Shown: positions 11,224 through 21,188 of the stretch, piece by piece
Numbering within the stretch: the first letter of the stretch is position 1
Layout: each line of letters begins with the position of its first letter
Assembly (NCBI GenBank): GCA_004014935.1
Contig: CP025324.1
Coordinates: 558,001-622,000, forward strand
DNA: 64,000 nt
Source: Saccharomycopsis malanga
Taxonomy: Eukaryota; Ascomycota; Saccharomycetes; Ascoideales; Saccharomycopsidaceae
Direction: 5' to 3'
Translations under genes and position numbers: made by a program
Notes under the pieces: generated by a model
The model's input: the letters and a program-made list of their open reading frames with translations, nothing else
What the model was told of the DNA's origin: nothing
The model's database searches: none

Positions 11224-11550
11224 TTACTCAGCAGCGGTAGCTCTAGTGTAAATCAATTGAGAAGAGTGTCTGGAGACTCTCTTAATTTGACCTTCTCTTT
11301 CTAATTGAGCAATAGCAACTCTGGCCATAGAACCACCAATCTTAAGACGGTCAACCAAGACAGAAACAGAAACGTATCTGTAGGTTGGGACTTCCTTCAA
11401 GATACGGTCGTATTTTTCTTGATCCAAGACAACCAAGTGTTGAGCCTTGTCCTTAACGGACTTCTTGGACCACTTCTTCTTGGACTTCTTACCACCGGCC
11501 ATGGCGGCAGCAGCTTTAGCAGCTTTAGACAATTGAACTTTTGGTGGCAT
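11224..11550 (-). CDS. RPS25: 40S ribosomal protein eS25
   Basis: A 108-residue protein matching eS25 over its length: a lysine-rich N-terminus with [12 protein letters not shown], then [20 protein letters not shown] and a winged-helix segment [20 protein letters not shown], ending ATAAE. It sits on the 40S head and is needed for some IRES-driven initiation. Codon choice is strongly biased (TTG, AGA, GGT, AAG), as expected for a ribosomal protein. No intron is visible in the coding region. Confidence 0.96.
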   Translation of the reverse strand: MPPKVQLSKAAKAAAAMAGGKKSKKKWSKKSVKDKAQHLVVLDQEKYDRILKEVPTYRYVSVSVLVDRLKIGGSMARVAIAQLEREGQIKRVSRHSSQLIYTRATAAE

Positions 11551-12223
11551 ACTAGAAGATGTTAGTTAACGAACAGTAGTCAAAATGATACCATCGAGCT
11601 ATAGGCATGCTGTGTTAAAGACTTTATTCATAAATTTCATTATTCGTTGTCGCATTGTGAAAAAACTTGAAAATTGTATTGAAAAATTTCACTCATCTAA
11701 ATTATTGAAACTTGTTTTTCATAGTCAAATAAAAACTGTTATACTCAAGGCCTTGAAAAGGTGAAAACGGAGTGATACTTATTGCTCAAGTTCGAACTTG
11801 TAAGATCTTCAGGGCAATAAACTATGACTTTTTTTATTAGGTCTTCATTATGAAACCTTTCAATAAATATTTTCTTGATACAAGTTGATTTAGAGGTATT
11901 CCTCTAATATTATTATTATATCCTCTTTGACTTGACATTTATATATTTCATTCATCAACAGTTTCATTTGACTTTTAATTATCAACTTGGTGCATTTGAT
12001 CCTTTTAACTAGCTCGATGGTTGTTGTGATTCTTCATGATATCGATTTTACTTACTTGATATACTATATGTCGTTACTGTGCTTGACTAACCAAAAACAA
12101 GAAGAGAGACTAGTATGATAAACTGAAATTTTTTTCTCATAAAATCTTTTGTCAATAGTAGGATTCCACAGTGGGTGAATGGGTGGCCTCTGGATTCCCA
12201 GTAGAGACTGACTGAGAGTAAGC

Positions 12224-12245
12224 GGAACCTCCAAGGAGAGGTTCC
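12224..12245. other. Perfect 8-bp inverted repeat (hairpin), possible structured RNA
   Basis: Arms GGAACCTC (12224-12231) and GAGGTTCC (12238-12245) flank a 6-base loop. It sits in a locally GC-rich stretch of an otherwise AT-rich intergenic region. It matches no RNA family I recognise; box C/D, H/ACA and snRNA signatures were not found. Confidence 0.35.
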
Positions 12246-12476
12246 AAGAGGTAAGGGCCGTCTGACATCGCTTCTAACGCATATCATGTGAAACAATGTG
12301 ATTGTTTTTTGTTTGCCCTATGCTATGTCATGTGATAGGTCTTCTCAAAACATAATGTGATGAAATGTCATGAGCTTTTGGTTGAAGGGTCTGTCACATG
12401 CAGATTTGGCAACTTTCCCCAGTTTGACGTAATGACAGGCTAGTTCAACCCGAAATCAAGTGGAGTAAAAAGGAAG

Positions 12477-12484
12477 TATATAAA
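12477..12484 (+). promoter_or_regulatory. TATA box of the SCP2-type gene
   Basis: TATATAAA lies 126-133 bp before the ATG at 12610, a usual distance in yeast. Confidence 0.55.
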
Positions 12485-12546
12485 GGTGAATAATTCTTTA
12501 TGAATTGTGCTATAAGAAGGTTAATATTGTATACTTTATCAACATT

Positions 12547-12585
12547 CAAATTACATTATCAAATTACATTATCAAATTACATTAT
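12547..12585 (+). repeat. Three perfect tandem copies of a 13-bp unit in the 5' leader
   Basis: The unit CAAATTACATTAT is repeated three times without change, ending 24 bp before the SCP2-type ATG. It is probably transcribed as part of the 5' untranslated leader. Confidence 0.85.
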
Positions 12586-12609
12586 CAATAAGAATAAGCG
12601 CTACAAACA

Positions 12610-12999
12610 ATGTCGGTTAAAATTGATGGTTTCAAATCTTCGGATCTATTAGAAGACATTAACAAGCAGCTCGAGAGCGATTCTGGCTTCAAAAAAGAGG
12701 CAATCAAGTCTGTCGGCTCTGTTGTGGCGTTAGTGATTAAAAACAAAGAAGGCAAACAACAGACATGGCTTGTAGACCTAAAAAAAGACGGATCAATAAG
12801 TGCTGTGGATGATGCGAAAGCTAAAGGTGCCGATGCTCAGATCATAACTAGTGATCTCAACTTGAAAAAGTTGATCAATGGTAAGACAAGCGCGCAGACC
12901 TTGTTTTTGTCTGGTAGATTGAAGCTCAAGGGAAATATGGCCAAAGCCATTAATGTTGAAAGTGTATTTACGAAAGGTCGTCCAAAGACTAAGCTATGA
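12610..12999 (+). CDS. SCP2-type sterol/lipid carrier, peroxisomal (PXP-18/POX18-like)
   Basis: A 129-residue protein made of one SCP-2 domain. It begins MSVKIDGFKSS, nearly the start of the Candida tropicalis peroxisomal protein PXP-18, and shares the DLKKDGSIS and LFLSGRLKLKGNMAKA segments that line the lipid-binding tunnel. The C-terminus TKL resembles the PTS1 peroxisomal signal SKL. Family members bind acyl-CoA and sterols in peroxisomes and are induced by fatty acids. A TATA box and a tandem-repeat leader precede it. Confidence 0.88.
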   Translation: MSVKIDGFKSSDLLEDINKQLESDSGFKKEAIKSVGSVVALVIKNKEGKQQTWLVDLKKDGSISAVDDAKAKGADAQIITSDLNLKKLINGKTSAQTLFLSGRLKLKGNMAKAINVESVFTKGRPKTKL

Positions 13000-13146
13000 A
13001 TAGACTATTTGATCTTTATTAGTCGATTCGTTGATCTTTTGGTTTTTTGGCGTTGCAGTTCAATATACGGTATCACGATTTTGTATTTTGCTCCTGGTTG
13101 TATTTTTAAAGAGGCTTTCAATGTAATTTTATCAGTAGATATTTTT

Positions 13147-13225
13147 GGTCCCCTTAGACATAGCGCGTACATACGGAACTGATATGTACTGGGCTTGAAA
13201 TATAAGATTATTATTATTAATAGAT
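13147..13225 (+). repeat. Dispersed repeat, copy C (core only)
   Basis: This copy preserves the core block CCCTTAGACATAG, GCGTACATACGGAACTG, ATATGTACTGGGCTTG and AAATATAAG followed by an ATT-rich tail. It closely matches the reverse complement of 18071-18133. The upstream half seen in copies A and B is missing or unrecognisable. Confidence 0.7.
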
Positions 13226-14338
13226 ATTTTGGATATTGATATAATACTAGTGGTCTCTCCACAGGTAATTAAATATGAGACATTATTTCATGACCCATAT
13301 GCCTAAAGTCGACAACTTATCAATCGTAACTTTTGGTTTTTTATCATGTCTTACGCAAAGATTTTTACCATCTAATGCAAAAGAACCTTGGACTTTTCAA
13401 TCTTGTAAATTGTTTTCTATAAAGTTTTAGGTTTTACCGATAAAACTAAAAATCAAAAGTCTGTTGAAGTTGCAGTCTAAAATGTTTATATGTAATCATT
13501 GATAGTATAGATGAATTATTCTGCAAATTGTCAAGTTACACTTATTAATTCTTGGCTATAATGTTTCTCAGCTAGTTGTTATACATTCAATTTGTTTCGC
13601 CTGAGTATTTCATACTCGAAAGAACTAAATGCTAATAATCAACAAACATATTAATTATTCAGTGTAAGCTAGTAAAGTTACAAATTTCGCAAATAAAGAG
13701 TTAATGCAAAACGGTTCTCATGACCATAAAGAAGTACAATTTTAAAGGATGCCATGAAAAGCATAAAAGCAATATGGAGAATAAACAGTGTGTATGAAAA
13801 ATAATATCATCTGTTTTATCTACAAAAATGTAATTTTTAAATATTATGTGCTGAGATCTAACCAGTGTTATAGTATTATTATTTTCTGCAAGGCATTAAT
13901 ACAACTGTGAGACAAATAACCTAAACATAAATGTCTGTTTGAATAAACAGTATCATTGCAACAAGGTATATACTAGATGTACTACATAATTATTTTGAAT
14001 AAGCACATTGGACTTCGAACCAACCACTGTCTTTACTTTTTCCTTTGAAAGACATGTGGTAGTGTATTAACTTATTAAATTCTATTCAGGTCAAATGCTA
14101 TCAATAAATTTTTATTGCAGAATTATGAGACGCATGTACGTAGACATATTACCAAAATTCAATAATGTACACTGCTCACATAACCATCCTTAAAATCGCT
14201 ACATTTACATTTTTTGCACTTTCAAAATGACTTGAAAGACTCAAAAGATAAACTCTTCTACACCAGTAAAACACTCATTTCGGAGGGTACATGCATGTTG
14301 TATGCGATATCCTGCGCTACACACGGGAATTGTGCATG

Positions 14339-14357
14339 CGATGAGATGAGTTACCCG
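14339..14357 (+). promoter_or_regulatory. PAC motif and Reb1-type site upstream of NOG1
   Basis: Two overlapping GATGAG cores (14340-14345 and 14345-14350) form a PAC element (CGATGAG). It is followed directly by TTACCCG (14351-14357), a Reb1-type site. RRPE-like AAAATTTTT runs lie at 14376-14386 and 14402-14410. PAC plus RRPE marks ribosome-biogenesis genes in yeasts. Confidence 0.65.
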
Positions 14358-14512
14358 TGACTAAAAATATTTCATAAAATTTTTTTTTTTACTTTTTTCC
14401 TAAAATTTTTCGTATAGTAATAAAATATTTAGTAGGCCAAGTTCTTCTTTACTCCTAGCCCAGGTCGTCGAAAGAGCTGTTTACAATTAATTAGATATTG
14501 AAACAGGACAAG

Positions 14513-16429
14513 ATGCAACTCAGTTGGAAAGATATTTCTGCGGTTCCCAATGCGGGAGACTTGTTGGACATTGTTCTTAATAGAACCCAACGTAAGACCC
14601 CAACAGTTATCAGACCAGGTTTTGCTATCACCCGTATCAGATCGTTTTATATGAGAAAGGTGAAGTTTACTGCTGAAGGGTTCAACGAGAAGTTCGATGA
14701 TATTTTGAGTGGGTTCCCAAAGATTGATGAGGTTCATCCATTTCACCGTGATTTGATGGACACTTTATATGAGAAGAATCATTATAAAGTTTCTTTGGCT
14801 GCTATTTCCAGAGCCAAGACTTTGATAGAGCAAGTTTCTAGAGATTATGTGAGATTGTTGAAGTTTGGTCAATCTCTATTTCAGTGTAAACAATTGAAAA
14901 GAGCTGCCTTGGGTAGAATGGCTACTATTGCCAAAAAGTTGAAAGATCCATTGCTTTATTTGGAACAGGTCAGACAGCATTTGGGCCGTTTGCCATCTAT
15001 TGATCCAAACACCAGAACTATTGTGATTTGTGGTTATCCTAACGTTGGTAAATCGTCTTTTTTGAAGGCTGTTACCAAGGCTGATGTTGATGTGCAACCT
15101 TACGCATTCACCACCAAGTCGCTATATGTGGGTCATTTCGACTACAAGTATCTTCGGTTCCAAGCTATTGATACTCCTGGTATATTGGATAGACCAGTTG
15201 AAGATATGAACAACATTGAAATGCAGTCCATCTATGCCATTGCTCATTTGAGATCCACTGTCATGTACTTTATGGATCTTTCCGAACAGTGTGGTTTTTC
15301 TATTGAAGACCAAGTCAAATTGTTTACTTCCATCAAACCTTTGTTTGCTAACAAGTCTGTCATGATTGTTTTCAACAAAAGTGATATCATAAAGTTGGAA
15401 GATTTGAGTGAAGAACGTCAAGAATTGATAAAATCTATCACCAACCAAACTGGTGTTGATGTTTCTGAAATTTCATGTCAAGACACTGATAATATCATGG
15501 CTACTCGTAACAGAGCATGCGAGAAATTGCTTAGTGCCAGAATTGAACAGAAATTGAAAGGTGTTGCTAGAGCTAACAATGTGTTGAATAAGATTCACGT
15601 TTCCACCCCTCAAGCCCGTGACGGTGTCAAGCGTGAACCTTACATTCCAGAAGCTGTGCAGTATTTGAAGAAGTTTGATCTCAGTGATCCAAACAGAAGA
15701 AGATTGGCAAGAGACGTCGAAGCTGACCAAGGTGGTGCTGGTGTATTCAACATCAATTTGAAAGACAATTACTTGTTGGATGACGACGAATGGAAAAACG
15801 ACGTTATGCCAGAAGTGCTTAATGGTCGCAACGTCTATGACTTTTTGGATCCAGATATAATAAGCAAATTGAAGGCTTTGGAAGACGAAGAAGAAAGATT
15901 GGAAAAAGAAGGTTTTTACGACTCTGATTCTGAAATTGAGGATGAAGCCGCAGAAGAGATTCGTGACAAAGCTAACTGGATTCGTAACAAACAAAAGGAG
16001 ATGATAATCAAGGGTAGAACCAGAAGATCGCTCAAAAACCGTGCTGTCATGCCTCGTAGCAAACAGACCAAAAGCTTTAATGATATGGAGAAACATTTGG
16101 AATCTTTGGGTCATGATACTACTGCTTTGACTGGCCGTAAGAGAAAAATTCAAGGTGATGTTGAGTATAGCGAAAGAGGTGCTGAGGTTATTAAGGATGA
16201 ATCCAATGGCAGCAAGAAACGTAAGACTCCTCTCAAACAGAACGACAAGCGTAATGCTGGTGTTACTGACGAGGTTGCTAGAGCTAACGCCGAGAAATTG
16301 GCCAAGGTTCAACGCCGTGAGCGTAACCGTGATGCTAGAAAGGGTGAAGGTGATCGTCACACTGCAGTCAGTTTGTTGAAGCATTTGAGCTCGGGTAAGA
16401 GAGGTATCGGTAAGACTGCTTATAGATAA
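14513..16429 (+). CDS. NOG1: NOG1, nucleolar GTPase of 60S assembly
   Basis: A 638-residue protein starting MQLSWKDI, as S. cerevisiae Nog1 does; the open frame extends 15 bases further left only through a TTG. The G domain at about 168-340 shows GYPNVGKSS (G1), DTPGILDRP (G3) and NKSD (G4). The C-terminal third is charged and ends KRGIGKTAYR, the tail that in Nog1 reaches into the peptide exit tunnel. Nog1 acts in nucleolar and nuclear pre-60S particles with Rlp24. Length and order match the family throughout. PAC/RRPE sites upstream agree with the ribosome-biogenesis regulon. Confidence 0.97.
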   Translation: MQLSWKDISAVPNAGDLLDIVLNRTQRKTPTVIRPGFAITRIRSFYMRKVKFTAEGFNEKFDDILSGFPKIDEVHPFHRDLMDTLYEKNHYKVSLAAISRAKTLIEQVSRDYVRLLKFGQSLFQCKQLKRAALGRMATIAKKLKDPLLYLEQVRQHLGRLPSIDPNTRTIVICGYPNVGKSSFLKAVTKADVDVQPYAFTTKSLYVGHFDYKYLRFQAIDTPGILDRPVEDMNNIEMQSIYAIAHLRSTVMYFMDLSEQCGFSIEDQVKLFTSIKPLFANKSVMIVFNKSDIIKLEDLSEERQELIKSITNQTGVDVSEISCQDTDNIMATRNRACEKLLSARIEQKLKGVARANNVLNKIHVSTPQARDGVKREPYIPEAVQYLKKFDLSDPNRRRLARDVEADQGGAGVFNINLKDNYLLDDDEWKNDVMPEVLNGRNVYDFLDPDIISKLKALEDEEERLEKEGFYDSDSEIEDEAAEEIRDKANWIRNKQKEMIIKGRTRRSLKNRAVMPRSKQTKSFNDMEKHLESLGHDTTALTGRKRKIQGDVEYSERGAEVIKDESNGSKKRKTPLKQNDKRNAGVTDEVARANAEKLAKVQRRERNRDARKGEGDRHTAVSLLKHLSSGKRGIGKTAYR

Positions 16430-16988
16430 GTTTTTTTATATTTTTGCATTCTTGGTTTTTTGTACTTTTGGTTCTTTATGTCTTCTCTTTTCTTCTATAA
16501 TTTTGTTTTCCTTCATTTATTTACTTTTCTGTTAAAATATCTGTTTCATATTTCATTTTGACTGTTTACCATTTGGAACAATATCCTGTTTATCGACTTT
16601 TTACACCACTACTTACTGTGTTTGCTTTGGAAGTTTAGTTTTCGACATTACTTACCGCATAATCCATGCATTTTTTGTTCTATTGCTATGTAGTTGGCAT
16701 TTGAAAGATGTGACATGTTTTTGAAGTATTTAGTGACTTATTTATGAGTTTATATCTTTTAGAATAAGTAGGGCTCATCTAAGAACAAATAAATTTTAAC
16801 TTAGCACAACCTGCACAAGATACACTCTTTACCAAACGCTTTGTTGAAAAACCTTACAATATCAGATAGTTCTACAGTTATTGTTAAGCATTCAATATCC
16901 CAATAATTGAACTTTTATTTCAACTAAAAACCAAAAAATAATTCACTTCATAATTCGTAAAAACAAGCTAGGCCCTATAAAAACCAGT
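16430..16988. other. Convergent intergenic region
   Basis: A T-rich 3' flank of NOG1 meets the 3' flank of the small heat-shock gene. No further feature seen. Confidence 0.4.
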
Positions 16989-17582
16989 TTAATTATCGTC
17001 AGAAGAAATGGTAATCTTTCTGACGTTTTCCTTAGGCTTGCGAGGAGCAACCTTTGGAACAGTCACGGTCAAAATACCGTTTTTATAATCGGCATTGATC
17101 TTGTCAACGTCCAACTCAGCTTCAGAACCGAATCTAATTTTTCTTTCAAAGGACCCAGTTCTCAACTCCCTGTAATGTCTGTCCTTCTCATTTTTTTCAA
17201 CATTGACTTCAGGGACGGTACCACTAATAGTAAGCTCTCTGGTGTCATTATCAAAGTTTAAGTTGATTTGCTCCTTTGGAACACCTGGAATAGAGGCATG
17301 AAGTTCATAATGGGTTTCCTTGTCAATCAAGTCTACAGGTGGAACAATATCGAAATCTGGCTTGAAGATTGAGTCGTTGACAAGAGATTTAAAAAGGGAA
17401 TTCTCTCTACTGTTCCCCTTGGAACCGTCTTGCTTAGCAACAGCCTTGGAGCCATTCTGCTTTTTATTGTTCGTGTTCAACAATCTAGGAGAAACTCTAA
17501 TGGCACTATTGTCAGGGCCAAAAAAGTCTCTGTCAAAAGCATCGTAAATATCCCAAAATGGAGAGCTGTTGAAAAAAGACAT
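16989..17582 (-). CDS. Small heat-shock protein, HSP20/alpha-crystallin class
   Basis: 197 residues from the ATG at 17582 (MSFFNSSPFWDIYDAFDRDF); the frame is open further upstream but that part has no chaperone features. The alpha-crystallin domain starts near residue 82 (PPVDLIDKETHYELHASIPG) and holds the conserved LTISGT and GSFERKIRF strands, ending with the AxxxNGILTVTVPK signature. It resembles Candida Hsp21-like cytosolic small chaperones that hold unfolding proteins. Two heat-shock elements and a TATA-like TATAAATATA lie upstream. Confidence 0.92.
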   Translation of the reverse strand: MSFFNSSPFWDIYDAFDRDFFGPDNSAIRVSPRLLNTNNKKQNGSKAVAKQDGSKGNSRENSLFKSLVNDSIFKPDFDIVPPVDLIDKETHYELHASIPGVPKEQINLNFDNDTRELTISGTVPEVNVEKNEKDRHYRELRTGSFERKIRFGSEAELDVDKINADYKNGILTVTVPKVAPRKPKENVRKITISSDDN

Positions 17583-17751
17583 TGTCGTTGTAGTTCTTTT
17601 AGTGAGTTTATATGTTTCAATTGTTCTGTGGTAGAAAAAAACAATAAAAAAGCGAGACAACTACACACAGTTACAAGGCTCTATTGACATATATTTATAC
17701 CAATTTTGCTAATCAAATTTACACTTTAAGTTGCAACATTTCGTTGCTCTC

Positions 17752-17763
17752 GAAATTTCTAGA
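17752..17763 (-). promoter_or_regulatory. Heat-shock element 1
   Basis: GAAATTTCTAGA carries alternating GAA/TTC/GA units with 2-base spacing, the Hsf1-binding pattern, about 170 bp before the small HSP start. Confidence 0.6.
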
Positions 17764-17825
17764 TTTTGCTTGAATGATGTTAAACAGTTATACTTGACAT
17801 GTTGAAAATTGCCGCGAAACGGTTG

Positions 17826-17833
17826 GAAATTTC
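17826..17833 (-). promoter_or_regulatory. Heat-shock element 2
   Basis: GAAATTTC, a GAA-nn-TTC pair, with a further GAA at about 17845. It lies about 245 bp before the small HSP start. Confidence 0.5.
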
Positions 17834-18070
17834 TACAATATGCTAGAACCCTGCGCGTTGGTCTACATAACAATGCGCCGTCCTGCATTGACAGAAGCCA
17901 TACATCATAAGCTTCATTAGCTTAATTCTGGTATTCTCTTACATTTTCTCCATACAACTTGGATAATCTTGCTCTGTTATTATTCTTCAGCTCTTATTGA
18001 AAGATGTTTTATATAATACATAGACAGGCAGTGTCAACGAGTTTATTAGTTTTGATAATGAAACTTTAGT

Positions 18071-18213
18071 ATAATATCATATATTTCAAACCCAGTACAT
18101 ATCAGTTTCGTATATACGCACTATGTCTAAAGGGATTTGGCGAAATCCAGTAGGGAAGCCCCAATGATGTCCGGTCTACGTAATATTTTTATTTAATGTA
18201 TTGGAAAAGCCAC
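18071..18213 (-). repeat. Dispersed repeat, copy B
   Basis: Reads in the minus direction. It matches copy A over its length, including the exact 17-mer at 18160-18176 (reverse complement), and copies C and D over the core (CTTTAGACATAG, GCGTATATACGAAACTG, ATATGTACTGGG). It is the most complete copy and links the other three. Confidence 0.7.
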
Positions 18214-18237
18214 TGAGCCATGCCGCCCAGCGGCTTT
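18205..18237 (-). other. Stem-loop, 14 bp with two G-U pairs on the minus strand
   Basis: On the minus strand AAAAGCCGCTGGGC pairs with GCTCAGTGGCTTTT around a 5-base loop. The two departures from Watson-Crick pairing are both G-U in a minus-strand RNA but A-C on the plus strand, which suggests that an RNA reads leftward. It overlaps the upstream end of repeat copy B. Confidence 0.5.
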
Positions 18238-18888
18238 TAGTATTCATTTCAACTATTGAAATGTTTAAGAATATTCTTGAAGATACTGCAAACTTTTGAT
18301 CTGTATATAAGTGCGTACTGTGTAGTTTTTTATGTAAGGTTTAAAAGTGTAGGGTGCATTCGAACCAGGTTCAAGACTGGCTTGATACTTTAAAAAGGAG
18401 TTCAACAATAAGGTACTAATTTACCAATAAAAAATCTACATTTTTTTTCTTTTTACAGATTTCCAATCCTTCCAAAATTTAAAGCCACCATGCTCAAGTT
18501 GATAGATGCTATCATTGTTAAACTTAACTTCAAATGAAGCAATAAACTCAATATTATACAACTCTGAACAGCCATGCTGAAAATTCACTAACTGATTATG
18601 AGCCCTCCTGAAAATTTCTCTGAAAAACCCAGCGAAACGGACGGTGTCAGTACCAATAAAGTAGCGACATTTTGGAAAGATTGATAATTCACTCTTTTTT
18701 TTTCACTTGAGCGTGTAAATAACTAGGCCATTAACAAGGAGGGGAAGCAAGCGGAACATCACAGTGCAAATAGTTTGGCGAAAAAAATCTCCGTTTGTCC
18801 ATAGATTTTCCATAATTGACAGGGAAAATCGGCACAGCAAGGGAGCATATAAATATATATATTTTCTTATATACTAAACGAATCTGCG

Positions 18889-20412
18889 ATGCTCAGAGTA
18901 TTAAGAAGCCCAAGGGCAGTAAGTCTTCGAATGGCAAATATGTCAGCCTCATATTCTACAGTTAATAATGGGGCAGATGACGTTGTATTCAAAAATGAAA
19001 ACGCTGCACGGATCATTACATTAAACCGTCCAAAGAAGTTGAATTCTTTGAATACCAGTATGGTTGACAAGATTACTCCAAGACTTATTGAATATGGAAA
19101 ATCCAACTTGACTAATGTTGTTATTTTCAACTCCACTGGTGGAAAAGCATTTTGTGCTGGTGGAGATGTTGCTCAGGCTGCGAAGGATGTGACAAATAAT
19201 CAGACAGAATCTGCTCTTGATTTTTTCCATGAGGAGTATTCGCTCAATTATTTGTTATCCATTTATCCAAAGCCTGTAGTGAGTTATCTCGACGGGATTA
19301 CCATGGGAGGCGGTGTAGGATTGTCTGTTCATAGTCCGTTTAGAATTGCTACTGAAAATACCAGACTTGCCATGCCTGAAATGGATATTGGCTTTTTTCC
19401 TGATGTGGGCACCTCTTTTTTTTTGCCTAGAGTGGATGGCCAATTAGGTAAATTTTTGGGTTACACTGGCGAGTCTTTGTATGGAATTGACAATTTGATT
19501 GCTGGTTTTGCTACACATTATGTTCCAAGTGTTAGATTGGAGGAATTAACAAAACGTCTTGGTGGATTGAACATTCCAAAGAACGAACTTTTGAATGCTG
19601 TTGCTGAGGACGATATTACTGATATCACAGCAATCAGTCAGAAAGTTAATGAATACTTTGCAATTGTGAATAGTGCCATTGAAGAATTCACCGACCCAAT
19701 TCCTGCAGACCATCAATTCAAATACACTAACGAACAAAGAAATCTCATCGACAGAGTTTTCAAACATCCATCAATTGATGTGGTATTCAGAGCTTTAGCT
19801 GATGAGATCACCAATGGCGAGAACAGCCCAGAACTCAGAAAATTCGCAGAAGATGTCTTCACGAAACTTCAGAGTAAATCCTTGATTTCTCTCAAACTTG
19901 CAAGTGAATTGTTCAAGAATGGGGCAAAGACCAACAACAAGAATGCAATTACTCAAGAACTTATCTTGGCACAAAATATTCTTTTGTATCCAGAATTAAG
20001 CGATTTCATTGAGGGTGTAAGTAAGAAGTTGATTACTAAGACTAACGATCCGAAATGGAAGGTGGAGACATTGGCAGACATTCCTTTAGCAGAAATCTCC
20101 AAGTTACTTACCGATAGATCAGGTGTTAAATATCCAGAATTGAAAGACTTTGCTGGAAGCAAGTATATCAACTCATATCGTGAATATCCTTTCAATATGG
20201 GATTGCCATCTGAAGAAGAACTCAAGCGTTACGTGACCGGTAACGATGGATCAAACCGTGATTACGCTCCTACTCGTAAAGAAGTTTTGAATAAATTCAC
20301 TCATCAATACCATAACAAGGTCGGCGTTAACTGGAAGGTGAACAATGTGTTGGACAGAAAAACCACGCAACATGAGTTTGATGCTCAATATTTGAACTGG
20401 ATTGACGAGTAA
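18889..20412 (+). CDS. EHD3: EHD3, mitochondrial 3-hydroxyisobutyryl-CoA hydrolase
   Basis: A 507-residue crotonase-fold protein. The N-terminal 25 residues (MLRVLRSPRAVSLRMANMSA) are Arg/Ser-rich without acids, a mitochondrial import signal. Family motifs follow: ITLNRPKKLNSLN, AFCAGGDVAQ, the oxyanion-hole DGITMGGGVGLSV and the catalytic PEMDIGFFPDVG. Length and C-terminal extension (WKVNNVLDR...QYLNWIDE) match yeast Ehd3/human HIBCH. It hydrolyses 3-hydroxyisobutyryl-CoA in valine breakdown; the S. cerevisiae protein was also reported with mitoribosomes. Confidence 0.94.
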   Translation: MLRVLRSPRAVSLRMANMSASYSTVNNGADDVVFKNENAARIITLNRPKKLNSLNTSMVDKITPRLIEYGKSNLTNVVIFNSTGGKAFCAGGDVAQAAKDVTNNQTESALDFFHEEYSLNYLLSIYPKPVVSYLDGITMGGGVGLSVHSPFRIATENTRLAMPEMDIGFFPDVGTSFFLPRVDGQLGKFLGYTGESLYGIDNLIAGFATHYVPSVRLEELTKRLGGLNIPKNELLNAVAEDDITDITAISQKVNEYFAIVNSAIEEFTDPIPADHQFKYTNEQRNLIDRVFKHPSIDVVFRALADEITNGENSPELRKFAEDVFTKLQSKSLISLKLASELFKNGAKTNNKNAITQELILAQNILLYPELSDFIEGVSKKLITKTNDPKWKVETLADIPLAEISKLLTDRSGVKYPELKDFAGSKYINSYREYPFNMGLPSEEELKRYVTGNDGSNRDYAPTRKEVLNKFTHQYHNKVGVNWKVNNVLDRKTTQHEFDAQYLNWIDE

Positions 20413-21188
20413 ATCGAAATGTACATAGAATTAGAATAGCATGCTATAAACGTGACACAAGATTTGTCTGTTAGTTTGTTAAATGATGGTTTGTAGAGTT
20501 GTGAGAAGGCATAAAAAACTAACTGGGTAATTGCTATCGATATTGTTAGTGGACGATATTTACACGGAGACAAGATTCAGTTAATATTTAGTTGATCTAG
20601 ACCGTAGTGACTATAAAAATAGTATATAAAGAATGGGATACATATAAATGCAAAATTTGTGTAGTTTTTTGCCGCATTCGTTTTTAATTCAACGAAAATT
20701 GTAAATTGTAAATAGTTTACTAAATTTCACCATTTTGCACTAAGAATTTGACAACATGGGTGATCGTTAGATAAACTCAAGTATTGAACCTTTTTTCTAG
20801 TATAACAGACAAGTTAAAGTAAATGTGCAAATAGTGTTGTAAATCTTTCTGATGGCCTGGCCAGACACTGTACAGTTTATATAGGTAACTAAATAATAGT
20901 ATATTGAGGGAAATATGATTGTCACCGTTTTTATGAAATTACACGGTGCTCTATAATTTTCAGACGGTAACTTGTCAACAAGATATGTACAAGTGTATTA
21001 TTAGTGTTACATTATGACTTCTGTCCAGTGACAAGTACTAAAAAGAAAATATGTAATTAATCCAGTTAAGCAATAAACAAAACAGATCAATGGATATTTT
21101 ATATAATAGACACTACATAGTTTTTGATAAGCAAACTTTGTTATATTACGAGAGCAAATGGAAAACGTATTACTAACAACTTGAACAA
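20413..21188. other. Convergent intergenic region, nothing recognised
   Basis: 776 bp between the ends of EHD3 and the FKBP gene. AT-rich, no convincing gene, RNA or site. Confidence 0.4.

Larger units (their letters stand above)
11551..12609. promoter_or_regulatory. Divergent promoter region, RPS25 / SCP2-type gene
   Basis: About 1.06 kb. It contains a GC-richer island at about 12170-12265 with a perfect 8-bp hairpin, a TATATAAA box at 12477-12484 for the rightward gene, and three tandem copies of a 13-bp unit just before its ATG. Elsewhere AT-rich. Confidence 0.5.
13000..14512. other. Long intergenic region with repeat copy C and the NOG1 promoter
   Basis: About 1.5 kb. The left end is the 3' flank of the SCP2-type gene and contains dispersed repeat copy C (about 13147-13225). 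The right end holds the NOG1 promoter elements. The middle is AT-rich with no gene seen. Confidence 0.5.
17583..18888. other. Divergent promoter region, small HSP / EHD3, with repeat copy B
   Basis: 1.3 kb. Near the left end are the chaperone's TATA-like box (about 17688-17700) and two heat-shock elements. Dispersed repeat copy B (18071-18213) and a stem-loop (18205-18237) occupy the middle. The right end has a TATA-like run CATATAAATATATATAT just before EHD3. Confidence 0.55.

Noticed and set aside
12087-12296. 69-codon minus-strand frame over the GC-rich island
   Set aside because: No recognisable protein. The composition is explained by the structured island; kept only as a possible RNA.
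18360-18380. GGTTCGAATGC on the minus strand, resembling a B-box
   Set aside because: No acceptor, D or anticodon arm around it.
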